Below, piece by piece: positions 1 to 9,359 of a stretch of 64,000 nt of DNA. The stretch's first letter is position 1. Every line of letters starts with the position of its first letter. This DNA is from Anagrus nilaparvatae (taxonomy: Eukaryota; Arthropoda; Insecta; Hymenoptera; Mymaridae). Below the pieces are notes generated by a model that saw only the letters and a list, made by a program, of their open reading frames with translations, was not told the DNA's origin and ran no database searches. The stretch is taken from positions 10,912,001 to 10,976,000 of the forward strand of contig JAKSXM010000014.1 of assembly GCA_022575985.1 (NCBI GenBank). Direction: 5' to 3'. Both the position numbers and the translations under genes were made by a program.

Positions 1-322
1 CTTAAAAAATTTGTTTTTAAAATTTCTTTTACATGCAGGATTTTAAATTTACCCACTTTAAGCACCCTTAAATTTAAAAATGCTGAAAACTAAAATTTAA
101 ATTTTAACTTTAAAAGTCAATTATTTTGCAATAACAAAAATTACCTATCTGTAAAAATTCATATTTCTTTTTCCTATAAAGGCCTTCAAAATGTGCTCAG
201 TTGGGGCAAATTTGAGCCACTGACACCGTCAAAATTTAAAAAAAAACCAAAATTTTTCGCGTTAAAATTTAACTCATTTTTTTTAAATTAAAAGGTATGT
301 CGAGATGAGATAAGTGAAATGG
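1..322. repeat. Left terminal inverted repeat (about 320 bp)
   Basis: Matches the reverse complement of 6412-6728 with small indels. Shared landmarks are the GTCGAGATGAGATAAGTG block at the inner end and the ACATGCAGGA block at the outer end. Followed by a G-run at 361-372. Confidence 0.75.
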
Positions 323-674
323 ACAAAGGGAATACGGTGACCATATTTGTGCGTGTGTGTGGGGGGGGGGGGGTAATTGCGTATTTTTTAAAATAAAAAT
401 CATTAAATTCCTTATTTTTCTTAATTTTATTTATACATTTTTAAAATAAAAAAAAATATTTTTATGTCCTGCGAACTACATTATCTTATATATCAATAAA
501 TAAAAATCACATTAAACTCATAAAGAATAAATATTTACAAAACAAAACACAAATATAATTTTGAAAAAAATTTACTTTTTTTTTTTTAAATTTTTTGCAG
601 GAAAAAAGTAAAATACATTTAATCTTTGAATCAAATTTTTAGATTTGTTTTACCTTAATAAAATAAATAACAGA

Positions 675-1787
675 TTACCAGCAGAAAACTTGATAATGGC
701 ACTTCTTAATTGACTTGAGTAGTTTGTTATGTATCTTGGCAGTGATTTGCATGTTAGGTATATCAATGTTTCCGTTATATTTTCCAAGAATATCTAAACC
801 TAAAAGGCCTGGAGTATCCATACAAAAAATATCATCAATAATATGCAACTTGCATGGTAAATTATTAAGAAGAATTGTAACTTCACCTTTCGTATATTCG
901 TAATCATTGGTTATACTACATATTCTTAGAATAGAATTTTTATTAATATAAGTCAAATCTTTAAGCGCTGAACTTTTAATTAAACTAACTTGAGAACCCG
1001 TATCTATAAAGAAATCAGCTTTTCCTGAAATTAAATTCGGACTAGTAAGTGTTATAATTGGAGGAATTCTTTTTGAATTAGATAACATCACTTTCTTTGT
1101 TATAATTTCTTGTTGTTCTATTTTAGATGAAGTATTTGTATCATTTTCTTTTTTAGAGTTAGAAATCGCTTGAAAATCGGCAGAAACAGGATTATAGATT
1201 AAAGCTTCTTTATTACTAATCTTTTTATTTAAATTATAATTTATTTCCTTTTGGTCTTGTATAATATCGAGATTATCAATCCGAGCTTTTTCATCACCAT
1301 TCTTTTCATTAGTTTTATGTGTATCAATACAGTCTTGCGCAGAGTTAGTATTATCGATTAGAATTTTTTTGTTAGTATAGCCACCATCATAAGCTTTATC
1401 TATATATTCCACTTTACTTAAAGGGGTGCTTTTATTACTTTTTTTATTACTAGGGTAGGGTTCTAGTTTTACATTATTTTGTTTATCCCTTTTCTCTTTC
1501 GGTATTGCCCCTTTTGTTGTATATATTTCATTTATAGAAGGGCGTTGTCGATTACTTACATTGCTAGGGTGTGTCTTTATAGTTTTATTATTTTCAGTTG
1601 TTTCAATTAGAGCTTTATCCTGATTATTGATTAATTCAGAGTTTGGTTCTTTTATATTTTTCGATTTTTTTATTTTTGAATTTTGAGCTTTTTGTGTAGG
1701 ATTTTCGAAGTTTCTGTTATTAATGTTAATCCTATCTAAATTATCATGCCCAATTCCACCCAGAATCGGGCCCAAATTTAGTTTAAA
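675..1787 (-). CDS. Protease region of gypsy element 1, truncated at its C-terminus
   Basis: Open frame entered by the -1 shift at 1781-1787; it has no ATG near its start. The first two-thirds is a low-complexity, lysine- and asparagine-rich linker. The retropepsin domain follows, with the active-site motif FIDTG in ADFFIDTGSQVSLIKSSAL, and later GLLGLDILGKYNG, the usual second protease motif. The element is cut at 744; the last 20 or so codons (to 675) come from the LTR remnant and the flanking transposase gene read in the wrong frame. RT, RNase H and integrase are absent. The product could process Gag but cannot drive transposition. Confidence 0.75.
   Translation of the reverse strand, partial: FKLNLGPILGGIGHDNLDRININNRNFENPTQKAQNSKIKKSKNIKEPNSELINNQDKALIETTENNKTIKTHPSNVSNRQRPSINEIYTTKGAIPKEKRDKQNNVKLEPYPSNKKSNKSTPLSKVEYIDKAYDGGYTNKKILIDNTNSAQDCIDTHKTNEKNGDEKARIDNLDIIQDQKEINYNLNKKISNKEALIYNPVSADFQAISNSKKENDTNTSSKIEQQEIITKKVMLSNSKRIPPIITLTSPNLISGKADFFIDTGSQVSLIKSSALKDLTYINKNSILRICSITNDYEYTKGEVTILLNNLPCKLHIIDDIFCMDTPGLLGLDILGKYNGNIDIPNMQITAKIHNKLLKSIKKCHYQVFCW
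725..745 (-). repeat. Remnant of the 3' LTR of gypsy element 1
   Basis: TGTTATGTATCTTGGCAGTG here is identical to the LTR edge at 4128-4147. It abuts protease coding sequence directly, which marks the deletion junction. Confidence 0.85.
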
Positions 1788-3559
1788 TTACTTTTCTCGT
1801 TTTGTAAATTTTGTTCACGAGGACCACCTGAATTTCTTTGGGTCTTCATATTTCGATCAAAGTTACGATTTTCATACGAATTATTTCCGTATCGCTGATT
1901 TTGGTAATTCCTATTTGGTGAATAATTTCTTGAGTTGTTAAATTTCGAATTATTAAAGTTTCGTTGATCATTTCTCATAGCTCTAAAATTATTATTTCGT
2001 ATATTGTTATTTCGATTAAAATTATTACGATTGTAATTATTATCCCGTACATTGTTTGTATTAAACCTGGGATTAAAGTTTCTATTATTAAATTGTCGCG
2101 GAAAATTTCTATTTGGATTATTATTTCTGAAGTTATTGAATTTAAATGCACCATCAGGGAAAAATCTATTATCTGGTCTGTTAAAATTTTTCCCAAACGG
2201 AAAACCAGGAACATAATATTTTTCTGAATAATATGGATCATGTAAGTTCATATTCATTTTTTGGATAAAGTTATCATACCATCCCGGATTATCTTGAAAT
2301 TGATTTGGGTTGCTGTTTATATTTTGTAAAGCTTCAATGAGTTGAGGTAACCGTAGACATTTACTTGTATCATGTTGTGTTGAATTGCAAAGTGAACATG
2401 GTACTATACCAATTACTTTAGTAGGACAATTTTTTGAATCATGTGATTGTGATTTACAAATATTACAATTTACCTTTGCTGCAGTAGCCGCTCTTACCAT
2501 ATATTCCTTTAGTTCTTCCTCATCTGAGTCTGAGTCATAATCATCATTTCTCTTAGATATTAAAGATTTTTTTAATTTATTATTAGTCATTCTATCTAGG
2601 AATCTAGACGCTTCATCTCGTCCTTCTAATTTAATAGCAAAATTAACTGCTTCAGCTAATGTTTTAGGATTATTAGACAAAACTCTATATTCTGGTGGGT
2701 CTCGAAGGCCAAATAAGAAACATTCCAAAGCTTCTTTCTTAGCTTTTTCCTTGTTTCTTTTCTTTTCATGATTGTCTAAATCTGTAGAAGCTTCGTAAAT
2801 AATCATTAGTTTTTGTTCCAACATCTGGACCCTAATTGCATATTCTTCAACTGGTTCATTTTTATACTGAAATATGTTTCTAAGTTTTGCTTTAACCGTA
2901 TCCCCGTCTTGCATAGCCCCAAATTGTAATTTGAGAGCATTAATAAAATCAGCAAGAGAGTCATAACTAAGGACCGAACCTCCAAAGATACGTCCCGCTT
3001 TACCTTTTAATTTTCTCGGGAGCATTTGTAGAATATGTTGTTCACTTTCAGGTCCATAGGATAATAATAAGTTTTCTAAAGATTTGCAAAATGCATAAAG
3101 GTTATGATGCTGACCCTCATAGTCAGAAATAAAATTAATCGCATCCTTAAAGGATAGTAAATTATTCCTAGTTCTGAAATTTCTTCGAGGTGGAGTTCTT
3201 AAATCAATATCATTTAAATCAAAAGCTGCAAGGTAATCCTCCCAACTTTTCTTTAATCCTGCTACACCACATTCTTCTTTTTTTGCTTGATCTTCAATAT
3301 CATTCTGTAAATTATCTTCATCCAAATGCCAATTTTTCTTATCTAAATTTAATTTTGGCTTACGTAAAATATTTTTATGTTTATTCCCATTTGTAGCATT
3401 CTGACTAATTTGTTGAAAAGTATCATCAGATACTATAATGCGGTCTGCATTTGTATAATCGGGTTTAAGTAGGTTATTCACGGTTGTACCGGTAGCTTCA
3501 GGGGTTTCGTCATCCCCAAATATTTCAGGTGGTTGTCTCCATTCCTTGCTAATCGCCAT
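1778..3559 (-). CDS. gag: Gag polyprotein of gypsy element 1
   Basis: Uninterrupted 593-residue reading frame starting MAISKEWRQ. Residues about 150-290 look like a retrotransposon capsid domain (ALKLQFGAMQDGDTVKAKL, EPVEEYAIRVQMLEQKL). Two CCHC zinc knuckles follow near residues 363 (CNICKSQSHDSKNC) and 386 (CSLCNSTQHDTSKC). From about residue 443 the tail is very rich in Asn, Arg and Phe, a likely RNA-binding region. The start is supported by a matching start in element 2 (MATSQEWRD). The last two codons before the stop form a TTTAAAC slippery site that leads into the protease frame. Gag would form particles that package the element RNA. The ORF is intact even though the element has lost pol. 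Confidence 0.88.
   Translation of the reverse strand: MAISKEWRQPPEIFGDDETPEATGTTVNNLLKPDYTNADRIIVSDDTFQQISQNATNGNKHKNILRKPKLNLDKKNWHLDEDNLQNDIEDQAKKEECGVAGLKKSWEDYLAAFDLNDIDLRTPPRRNFRTRNNLLSFKDAINFISDYEGQHHNLYAFCKSLENLLLSYGPESEQHILQMLPRKLKGKAGRIFGGSVLSYDSLADFINALKLQFGAMQDGDTVKAKLRNIFQYKNEPVEEYAIRVQMLEQKLMIIYEASTDLDNHEKKRNKEKAKKEALECFLFGLRDPPEYRVLSNNPKTLAEAVNFAIKLEGRDEASRFLDRMTNNKLKKSLISKRNDDYDSDSDEEELKEYMVRAATAAKVNCNICKSQSHDSKNCPTKVIGIVPCSLCNSTQHDTSKCLRLPQLIEALQNINSNPNQFQDNPGWYDNFIQKMNMNLHDPYYSEKYYVPGFPFGKNFNRPDNRFFPDGAFKFNNFRNNNPNRNFPRQFNNRNFNPRFNTNNVRDNNYNRNNFNRNNNIRNNNFRAMRNDQRNFNNSKFNNSRNYSPNRNYQNQRYGNNSYENRNFDRNMKTQRNSGGPREQNLQNEKSNLN
1781..1787 (-). promoter_or_regulatory. -1 ribosomal frameshift slippery site TTTAAAC at the gag/pro junction
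   Basis: In the gag frame the final codons are AAT TTA AAC TAA, so T TTA AAC fits the X XXY YYZ rule. A -1 slip continues through AAA CTA AAT TTG into the protease frame. GC-rich sequence that can pair weakly (GGGCCCGATTCTGGGT) follows a few bases on. The same heptamer in the same place occurs in element 2. Confidence 0.7.
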
Positions 3560-3804
3560 AATTCTATTTATTTATTCGATTATGATTCTAATTTATATAA
3601 TAAAATTTTTATATATATTTTTTTATACCCAAAATAATTTTTGACTTTTTGATATTTTACTATTCAAATAATCGAAATATATCCTATGTTTTCTTTAATA
3701 TAGATTAATTTGATTAATATTTCCTTATTAATTTATAATCTTTTATCCCCAGAAAATTTTATAAATTAAATTTCCTTTATTATCTCAATCGTACAATTTA
3801 ATAA
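3560..3804. other. AT-rich leader between uORF and gag
   Basis: Untranslated leader of gypsy element 1; no further signal seen. Confidence 0.4.
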
Positions 3805-4032
3805 TTATATATATATATATATACTGGTAAAGTGTAATAAAATGTAATAGTAAATCAGTGTAGAGAAATAAAAATATAAAATAATTTTATACTTATCTCT
3901 TACACAGTGACTACTACGATGCTCCGGATATCCATTAGAAAGCTCAGATGTGCCGTTCTCATAAGAGGGCTCCTTTTGGTCAGATTTGTTGAAATATCCA
4001 AAGTCCTGAACTGGAGTAAATCTCTGGAACAC
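3805..4032 (-). other. Leader region of gypsy element 1 with short ORF
   Basis: A 75-codon ORF precedes gag. Its middle (HCVRDKYK) matches the leader of gypsy element 2 at 34154-34372 (HCIRDKYK), with a conserved AGATAAGTATAAA stretch nearby. This suggests a functional leader feature such as a splice donor or packaging signal. The ORF ends look unrelated between the elements, so a real protein is doubtful. Confidence 0.35.
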
Positions 4033-4112
4033 CTTTAGTCCACAATCCTTGCGTTTGACGTGATGATGTTTTTCCTTTCGCTCTAAATTCCTTCAAATCC
4101 AACCGAGTCCCA

Positions 4113-4125
4113 GGTAGCGGAACCA
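4113..4125 (-). promoter_or_regulatory. Primer binding site of gypsy element 1
   Basis: The minus strand reads TGGTTCCGCTACC two bases after the LTR end, so it would pair with a tRNA whose 3' end is GGTAGCGGAACCA. The second gypsy element has a related PBS (TGGTTCCGGTACG). The tRNA species is not identified. Confidence 0.6.
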
Positions 4126-4127
4126 CT

Positions 4128-5303
4128 TGTTATGTATCTTGGCAGTGAGCCAAAATATCACACTTGAGATCCTTACGTTGATTTCTTGATGTTGGTTGGC
4201 TTTCACTATTTTCGGCGATAAGGTATCTCCCGGACCTTATTATGGTATTTTGTGGAAAGATAGGAATTCAACGAAATAAAATAACACAAGTATGGTTAAT
4301 ATGATACTTTTACTATATATTATTATTACCTTATATATCCGTCTAGTGACTTCGTTGAATTACGTCAATACCGACGCGTTTCGGAATTAAATAATTCCAT
4401 CATCAGGGTTTAAAAAACACTAATATATTTACATAAGTTAATAAATAACATTTAAAACACTTAAAACACTTACACTGCCACATTTATAAGCGAACATAAC
4501 GTTTGCAAACATATCGAGCGCGCGCAAAGATAGCCGGCGTGGCACTCTTGATACTTTTAATAACGTTTAATGGATACCGAGGAAGAACTTTTACACAATA
4601 CCAGGATATTACTAGAGAACCGATACAATATGTGCCGAGGCCCGAACGTTAGAGAGCTCTGTAGTACTCAGCCATACTTTATATATCCACACTGTTAGGT
4701 GTGGCAATATTTGTATAGGGGTGGTTTAAACTCTCCGCCTAGTCGTAAACTTTCAATTGGTTGACGTATAGGCGTTGCTTAAGTTCTTAAGGCATTATTG
4801 GTCAGTACCTTTATTGTATTTTATTATTCCATTTAGGAGGGTGAGCTTTTTAATTTATTACTTAGTTTACGACTAGAAGCGGAGAATTCTATTTTATTAC
4901 TCAGTTTATGACTGTCTACGGAGGGTGAGTTTAATAATATATTGAGTTTTATGATAGGAAGCGGAGGATTCTATTTTATTACTTAGTTTATGACTGTCTA
5001 CGGAGGGTGAGTTTAATAAGATATTGAGTTTTATGACTGGAAGCGGAGGATTCTATTTTTATTACTTAGTTTACGACTGTCTACGGAGGGTGAGCTTTTT
5101 ATGAGGTCATTGGCCTTCCATTTGTGTATGGCTATTCTTTTGGTGGGTTTTTATCATAGGGAAACTTTATATTAAGATAAGCTTTAATATATTTTATATT
5201 TATGACTATTGTAAAAGGAATTAGATTGGTTTGAAATTAATTCTGGTATATAGGTGGGTCTTTATAGATACTCTATGTAGGCAAAACCCTACAGTACATA
5301 ATA
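4128..5303 (-). repeat. 5' LTR of gypsy element 1 (1176 bp)
   Basis: The left edge is fixed by the PBS at 4113-4125 and by the matching remnant at 725. The right edge is fixed by the AGTT target duplication and by the transposase sequence resuming at 5304. It contains a tandem repeat at 4850-5095. Confidence 0.8.
4850..5095. repeat. Tandem repeat inside LTR 1
   Basis: About three units of roughly 80-85 bp. Each carries GTTTATGACTGTCTACGGAG followed by GAGTTTAATAA, TTGAGTTTTATGA and GGAAGCGGAGGATTCTA. The first and last units are partial. Confidence 0.8.
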
Positions 5304-6411
5304 AGTTGTCATGTAATGTTGAATTTATTTTATAACATGCCCAATAATCTAGAAATTCTATATGAACAGCTTTGCCAGCCTGTTCTGACCAAGTACCTAA
5401 TGCATTTCCAGACAAATATTTTAAGCAGTCTTTGATGTGCTTAGTAAGTACGTGAATTTTCAAAGTTTCAGAAACATTCGTAGCACTTAAAGCTTGTTTT
5501 AGATCTTTCAAAAACTTATCTAAGTCAGTTCCAACAGATTTTGTTGTAAAGCAACATTTGACTATCTTATCCATGGTCTTAAAAGCATTAATGTAAGGCA
5601 AAATTTCGAAATACCCAACATCTTGGTAAATATTTGAATCATTCAGTCAATCAGCCTCTTTTATCAGTCTACGGCAAGCATTTCCCTCAAACACTTTCCC
5701 ATGGTAATCTTTTGCTACTAAAAGAAATTTTTTTGGCCAAATAAGTGCTTTTTCTTTTCCAAGTAATGGGACAAGACCATCCCAAAATAGATGATTCACG
5801 AAGCATAAGAGAATATGTAGCTCAGGAATTACGCACCTTTCAATAAAAAAAGTTTCATCGTCTTCAATCAAAAGAGATTCGTTTATAGTGCTGTTACTTT
5901 AACATGATTTTGCTTTTATATTTCTTATTTCGCAGAATTTAATATAATCCCTTTTTAAATCACCGTATGATTTAAGTGGATACTTTTCTTCACTTGTATT
6001 AGAATTTCTCAAGTTTTTAAGTTTCACAAAGCAAAACGGGCAAGGATATGATGAAGTAGCAGTTTGCTGACCATTTATTATAAGTTTGAAATCTGCTAAA
6101 AGCTTAAAACTTAAAACATTTAATTTAATTAAATCAAATAAAATTTTTGTATTTTCATATGATTCGTAGATATTTGGTACGAAACATATTAAAATTAACT
6201 TTTTGACACTTGTACACGCTGCACCAACTACACTGCCCCCTTCAGAATATAATCTTATCTTTTTTTTGGAATTTCATATTCATCATTTGCAGACTGATCT
6301 AAATATTCTTCTGGCAAAATCGACATACTAATTTTATAAAAGCCTTGCCCGCCGTCTACCATAATTTTTATATAATAATTACGACAATTTGTCGGTATGA
6401 AAGAGACACTT

Positions 6412-6728
6412 ATCTCATCTCGACATACCCTTTAATTAAAAAAAAAAATGAGTTAAATTTTGACGCGATAAATTTTGGTTTTAATTTTTACGGTGTCAGT
6501 GGCTCAAATTTGCCCCAACTGAGCTCATTTTGAAGGCCTTTAATAGGCAAAAGAAATATGAATTTTTACAGATAAGAAATTTTTGTTATTGCAAAATAAA
6601 TGAATTTTAAAATTAAAATTAAAATTTTAGTTTTCAGCATTTTTAAATTTAAGGATGCCTAAAGTGGCAAAAATTAATTTTAATCTCCTGCATGTGAAAG
6701 ATATTTTAAAAACAGATATAAAAATTCA
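6412..6728. repeat. Right terminal inverted repeat
   Basis: Inverted partner of 1-322. It is directly followed at about 6730 by the terminus of a separate foldback element. Confidence 0.75.
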
Positions 6729-6854
6729 ATTCTTCAAAAAATGATAAGTGTTTATTAGTTAAGAGTTTCTTGCTCACTAACTATGTTTATCAAGAATATA
6801 GTTGCATAGAATTTAATATAAATTCTGTAATTTATAATACAAGATGGCGAAATA

Positions 6855-7290
6855 CAAGGTAACATAACCTCATAGGTAATAATTTAAAGACAAAAACTAT
6901 ACCTATAAACATTAAACCTAACATAACCTGATGGGTCATAGATTAAAGAAAAAACTATACGTAACAAAATTAAACGTAACATAACAGGTCACAGTTCAAA
7001 GAAAAAAGTTATAACTAAAGACATTAAATCTTAACATAACCTCATGGGTCAAAATTAAAATAAAAACAATACATACAAACTTTAAACCTAACATAACCTC
7101 ATGGGTAATAGTTTTAAAAAAAAACTATACCCAAAAACATTTAACCTAAAACAACTTTATGGGTCAGAATTAAAATAAAAACAATAATTTAAACCTAACA
7201 TAACCTCATAAGAAATAGTTTAAAGAAAAAAACTACACCTAAAAACTTTAAACCTAACATAACCTCATGGTTCATATTTTAAAATGTTAT
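6855..7290. repeat. Minisatellite, unit about 60-70 bp
   Basis: About six degenerate units of the form CTAACATAACCTCATGGGTC plus an A-rich stretch containing AAAACTATACCTA. Units vary by small deletions. Confidence 0.75.
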
Positions 7291-7529
7291 TGATTATGCG
7301 CCCCATAGGTAGTTTAAATTGAAAAATTATTGATTTGAATGAAATTAACCAATCTTTATATTTGTAATTCCTCAGCTTCAGAGTCAAATGAAGTAATACA
7401 TAAAAAATTGCTTATAAAATTAATTTACTTTTAATGGAATTTTAATTCATTTTTTTATCCTGTATTATAATTATATTATTTTTATTTTGTATTTTAGCTT
7501 TTAGTTGAATATTCAACCAAATTAGCTTC

Positions 7530-7860
7530 ATAACCTGATGGGTCTTAGTTTAAAGGATAAAAGTATAGCTAAAAACATTAAAACTAACATAATAATAAAA
7601 TTAACTAATGTAATGCATTAGGTTATGTTAAATTATATGTTTTTAGGTATAGTTTTTTTTCTGTAAACTGAGACCCATGAGTTAATGTTAGGTATAAAGT
7701 TTGTAGGTGTTGTTCTTATTTTAATTCTGACCCATGAGGTTTTATTAGGTTTAATATTTTTAGGTAAAGTTTATTTCTTTAAACTATGACCTATGAGGTT
7801 ATGATTGGTTTAATGTTTTTATTTATTCTTTAAATTATGACCCAGGTTATGTTTTTGAAG
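7530..7860. repeat. Inverted copy of the same minisatellite
   Basis: Units read in the opposite sense (TTTTTAGGTATAGTTTTTTT, GACCCATGAGGTT), giving a dyad with 6855-7290. Confidence 0.7.
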
Positions 7861-8624
7861 TAAATTTGTGTAATTTTTGTTTTCTGTCAGTTCTATATTG
7901 AACTATAATGCAACTTTTTTAAGCTAGTTTTATTTTCGAATCCCACTTTAAAAAAATTGTCTGTTGATGCTTATGTTCTACTCTACTTATAGACTACTCT
8001 TATCAATAAAACTTATTATAATCTATAATTAATTTGTCTACTGTGTTTTATTCACTTTAATCAAATTTAATTTTTTGGAATTTTATTTAAATCTGAAAAT
8101 TTGGCAACGTTGCTTTTAGCAAGATAATAGCAGCGATAATTAGTTGCCCCTTTCATTTTGATATTTCGCAACACTGGTTTTATTTTAGCTGGTGAAAATT
8201 AATAAAAGCATAAAAAATTTTAACCTAAAAAGTAGAGTAAATATTATTTTATTAAAAAAACTTTATATTTTAGAGTTAATATTAATTTTAGTAATAAAAT
8301 AATTAAACAAACTATAAAGTGTAATTTAAATAAATTTATTATATTAATTCTAACTGAATTTAAAAGAGAAATTAAATTTTAATTTTAAACTAACAGGAGA
8401 TATCTAAAATTAAAATGTGGAAAAAATTTATTAAATAATTTTTTTGTAATTTAAATAATATTGTTTTTCTCCATTGTTCAAACATTAAGTATAATATTTT
8501 AAATTCTTTTTATGTTAACTTAAAAATAAAATGTCAGAATTAAATATTGATCCAGCATGCTCGATAACCCAAATAACAATTTTTTTAAAGACTTAATTAC
8601 TTAAAGGTGATTTTTACCAAATAT

Positions 8625-9290
8625 TTTCGCCATTTGGATTACGCCATCTTATATTACAAATTACCGAGTTTATATTATATTGAAAGTAATTTTAAACATG
8701 ACAAGCATAATCAGTGAGCCAAAAACTCTTAACTAATAAGCACTTATCATTTTTTGAAGAAACATTCATATTTTTTGGATTCTTATATCTGCCATATTGA
8801 ATCCTCCATTTTGTTTTTAAATTAATTTTGTTCATTAACTCAAAAAATTCTAACAAATTTAATTATCACTCAAGCAAACCATTTTAGAGAAAATTATGTT
8901 TTTTATCTATTCAAGGACGAAACTGATTGCCGCCATGTTGGATCCGCCATAATGGAATTTGAAAAAATAAAATATTACTATCAAATTTGGGATTAGCATA
9001 CCCAAAAATCCTATAAAAATAACTTTCTTAGAAATTTATTTACTAAATGTTTATTTTGATGAATTACATCTGCCATATAGGTTCCGCCATATTGAATTAC
9101 AAAATTTTTAAATTTTAATTAAATATTGATAATTTTAGAAACAATATTTATCAAAAATCATCATTATATATCTTAGCTATTCATTTTACATCTTTTTTTG
9201 GGAAATTTTTGATTTTTATAACAATTTTTTATCCGCTATATTGAATCTGACATCTTGGATTTATGAAATTCAAAATTCCGCCCCGCTTAA
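8625..9290. repeat. Degenerate tandem repeat with GCCATATTG motifs
   Basis: Paired motifs of the type CTGCCATATTGAATCCTCCA recur about every 130-190 bp (near 8630, 8790, 8930, 9070 and 9230) in AT-rich DNA. Confidence 0.5.
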
Positions 9291-9359
9291 ATAAAAGCCT
9301 ATTTACTAAGGATGATTTAAAAAAAAAAATTAATCATTTTCAATGATACCAGTCCTAGG

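Larger units (their letters stand above)
725..5303 (-). mobile_element. Ty3/gypsy retrotransposon 1, internally deleted
   Basis: Minus-strand element in the order 5' LTR (4128-5303), PBS, leader, gag, protease. The protease frame then runs at 744/745 straight into a 20-21 bp copy of the LTR 3' end. RT, RNase H, integrase and nearly all of the 3' LTR are therefore missing, as one deletion. AGTT at 721-724 and at 5304-5307 is the target site duplication. LTR ends are TGTTATG and CATAATA on the plus strand, an imperfect inverted pair. Protein sequence is closely related to the element at 24113-34920. Confidence 0.85.
650..6330 (-). pseudogene. Transposase-like gene, interrupted by gypsy insertion (exonic parts 650-724 and 5304-6330)
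   Basis: Reading the minus strand from about 6330 to 5304, then 720 to 650, gives one protein with a Cys-pair segment (PCPFCF), the motif VIPELH, then NYHGKVFEGN-like spacing (here DYHGKVFEGNACR) and TWSEQAGKAVH. I recall this motif set from many multicopy arthropod and cnidarian proteins associated with transposons; I cannot name the superfamily. In-frame stops occur after SC (near 5900) and after KEAD (5647-5649), and the N-terminal part near 6250 is frame-broken. The coding sequence stops at 5304 in the codon series for HDN and resumes at 720 with YSSQLRSAIIKF, which places the gypsy insertion exactly. The gene ends with TAA at 650-652. It is dead as it stands. Confidence 0.6.
1..6728. mobile_element. 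TIR DNA transposon, superfamily not assigned, split by a nested gypsy element
   Basis: Bases 1-322 and about 6412-6728 are diverged inverted copies of each other, including a shared segment reading GGGGCAAATTTGAGCCACTG in one orientation. Between them lies a minus-strand transposase-like gene interrupted by a gypsy retrotransposon at 725-5303. The outer left end may lie before base 1, so the true terminus and the target duplication cannot be read. Without the gypsy insertion the element would be about 2.1 kb. Confidence 0.7.
6730..8762. mobile_element. Foldback element with inverted minisatellite arms
   Basis: The ends (6730-6850 and 8640-8762) are inverted copies beginning TTCTTCAAAAAATGATAAGT, each reaching an AAGATGGCG block. 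Inside, arrays built on AACATAACCTCATGGGTCA run one way at 6855-7290 and the opposite way at about 7530-7860. No ORF of note. It could fold into a long hairpin. Confidence 0.65.

Noticed and set aside
1964..2241. ORFs of 87-88 codons on both strands over the gag tail
   Set aside because: They arise from the repetitive Asn/Arg codons of gag read in other frames.
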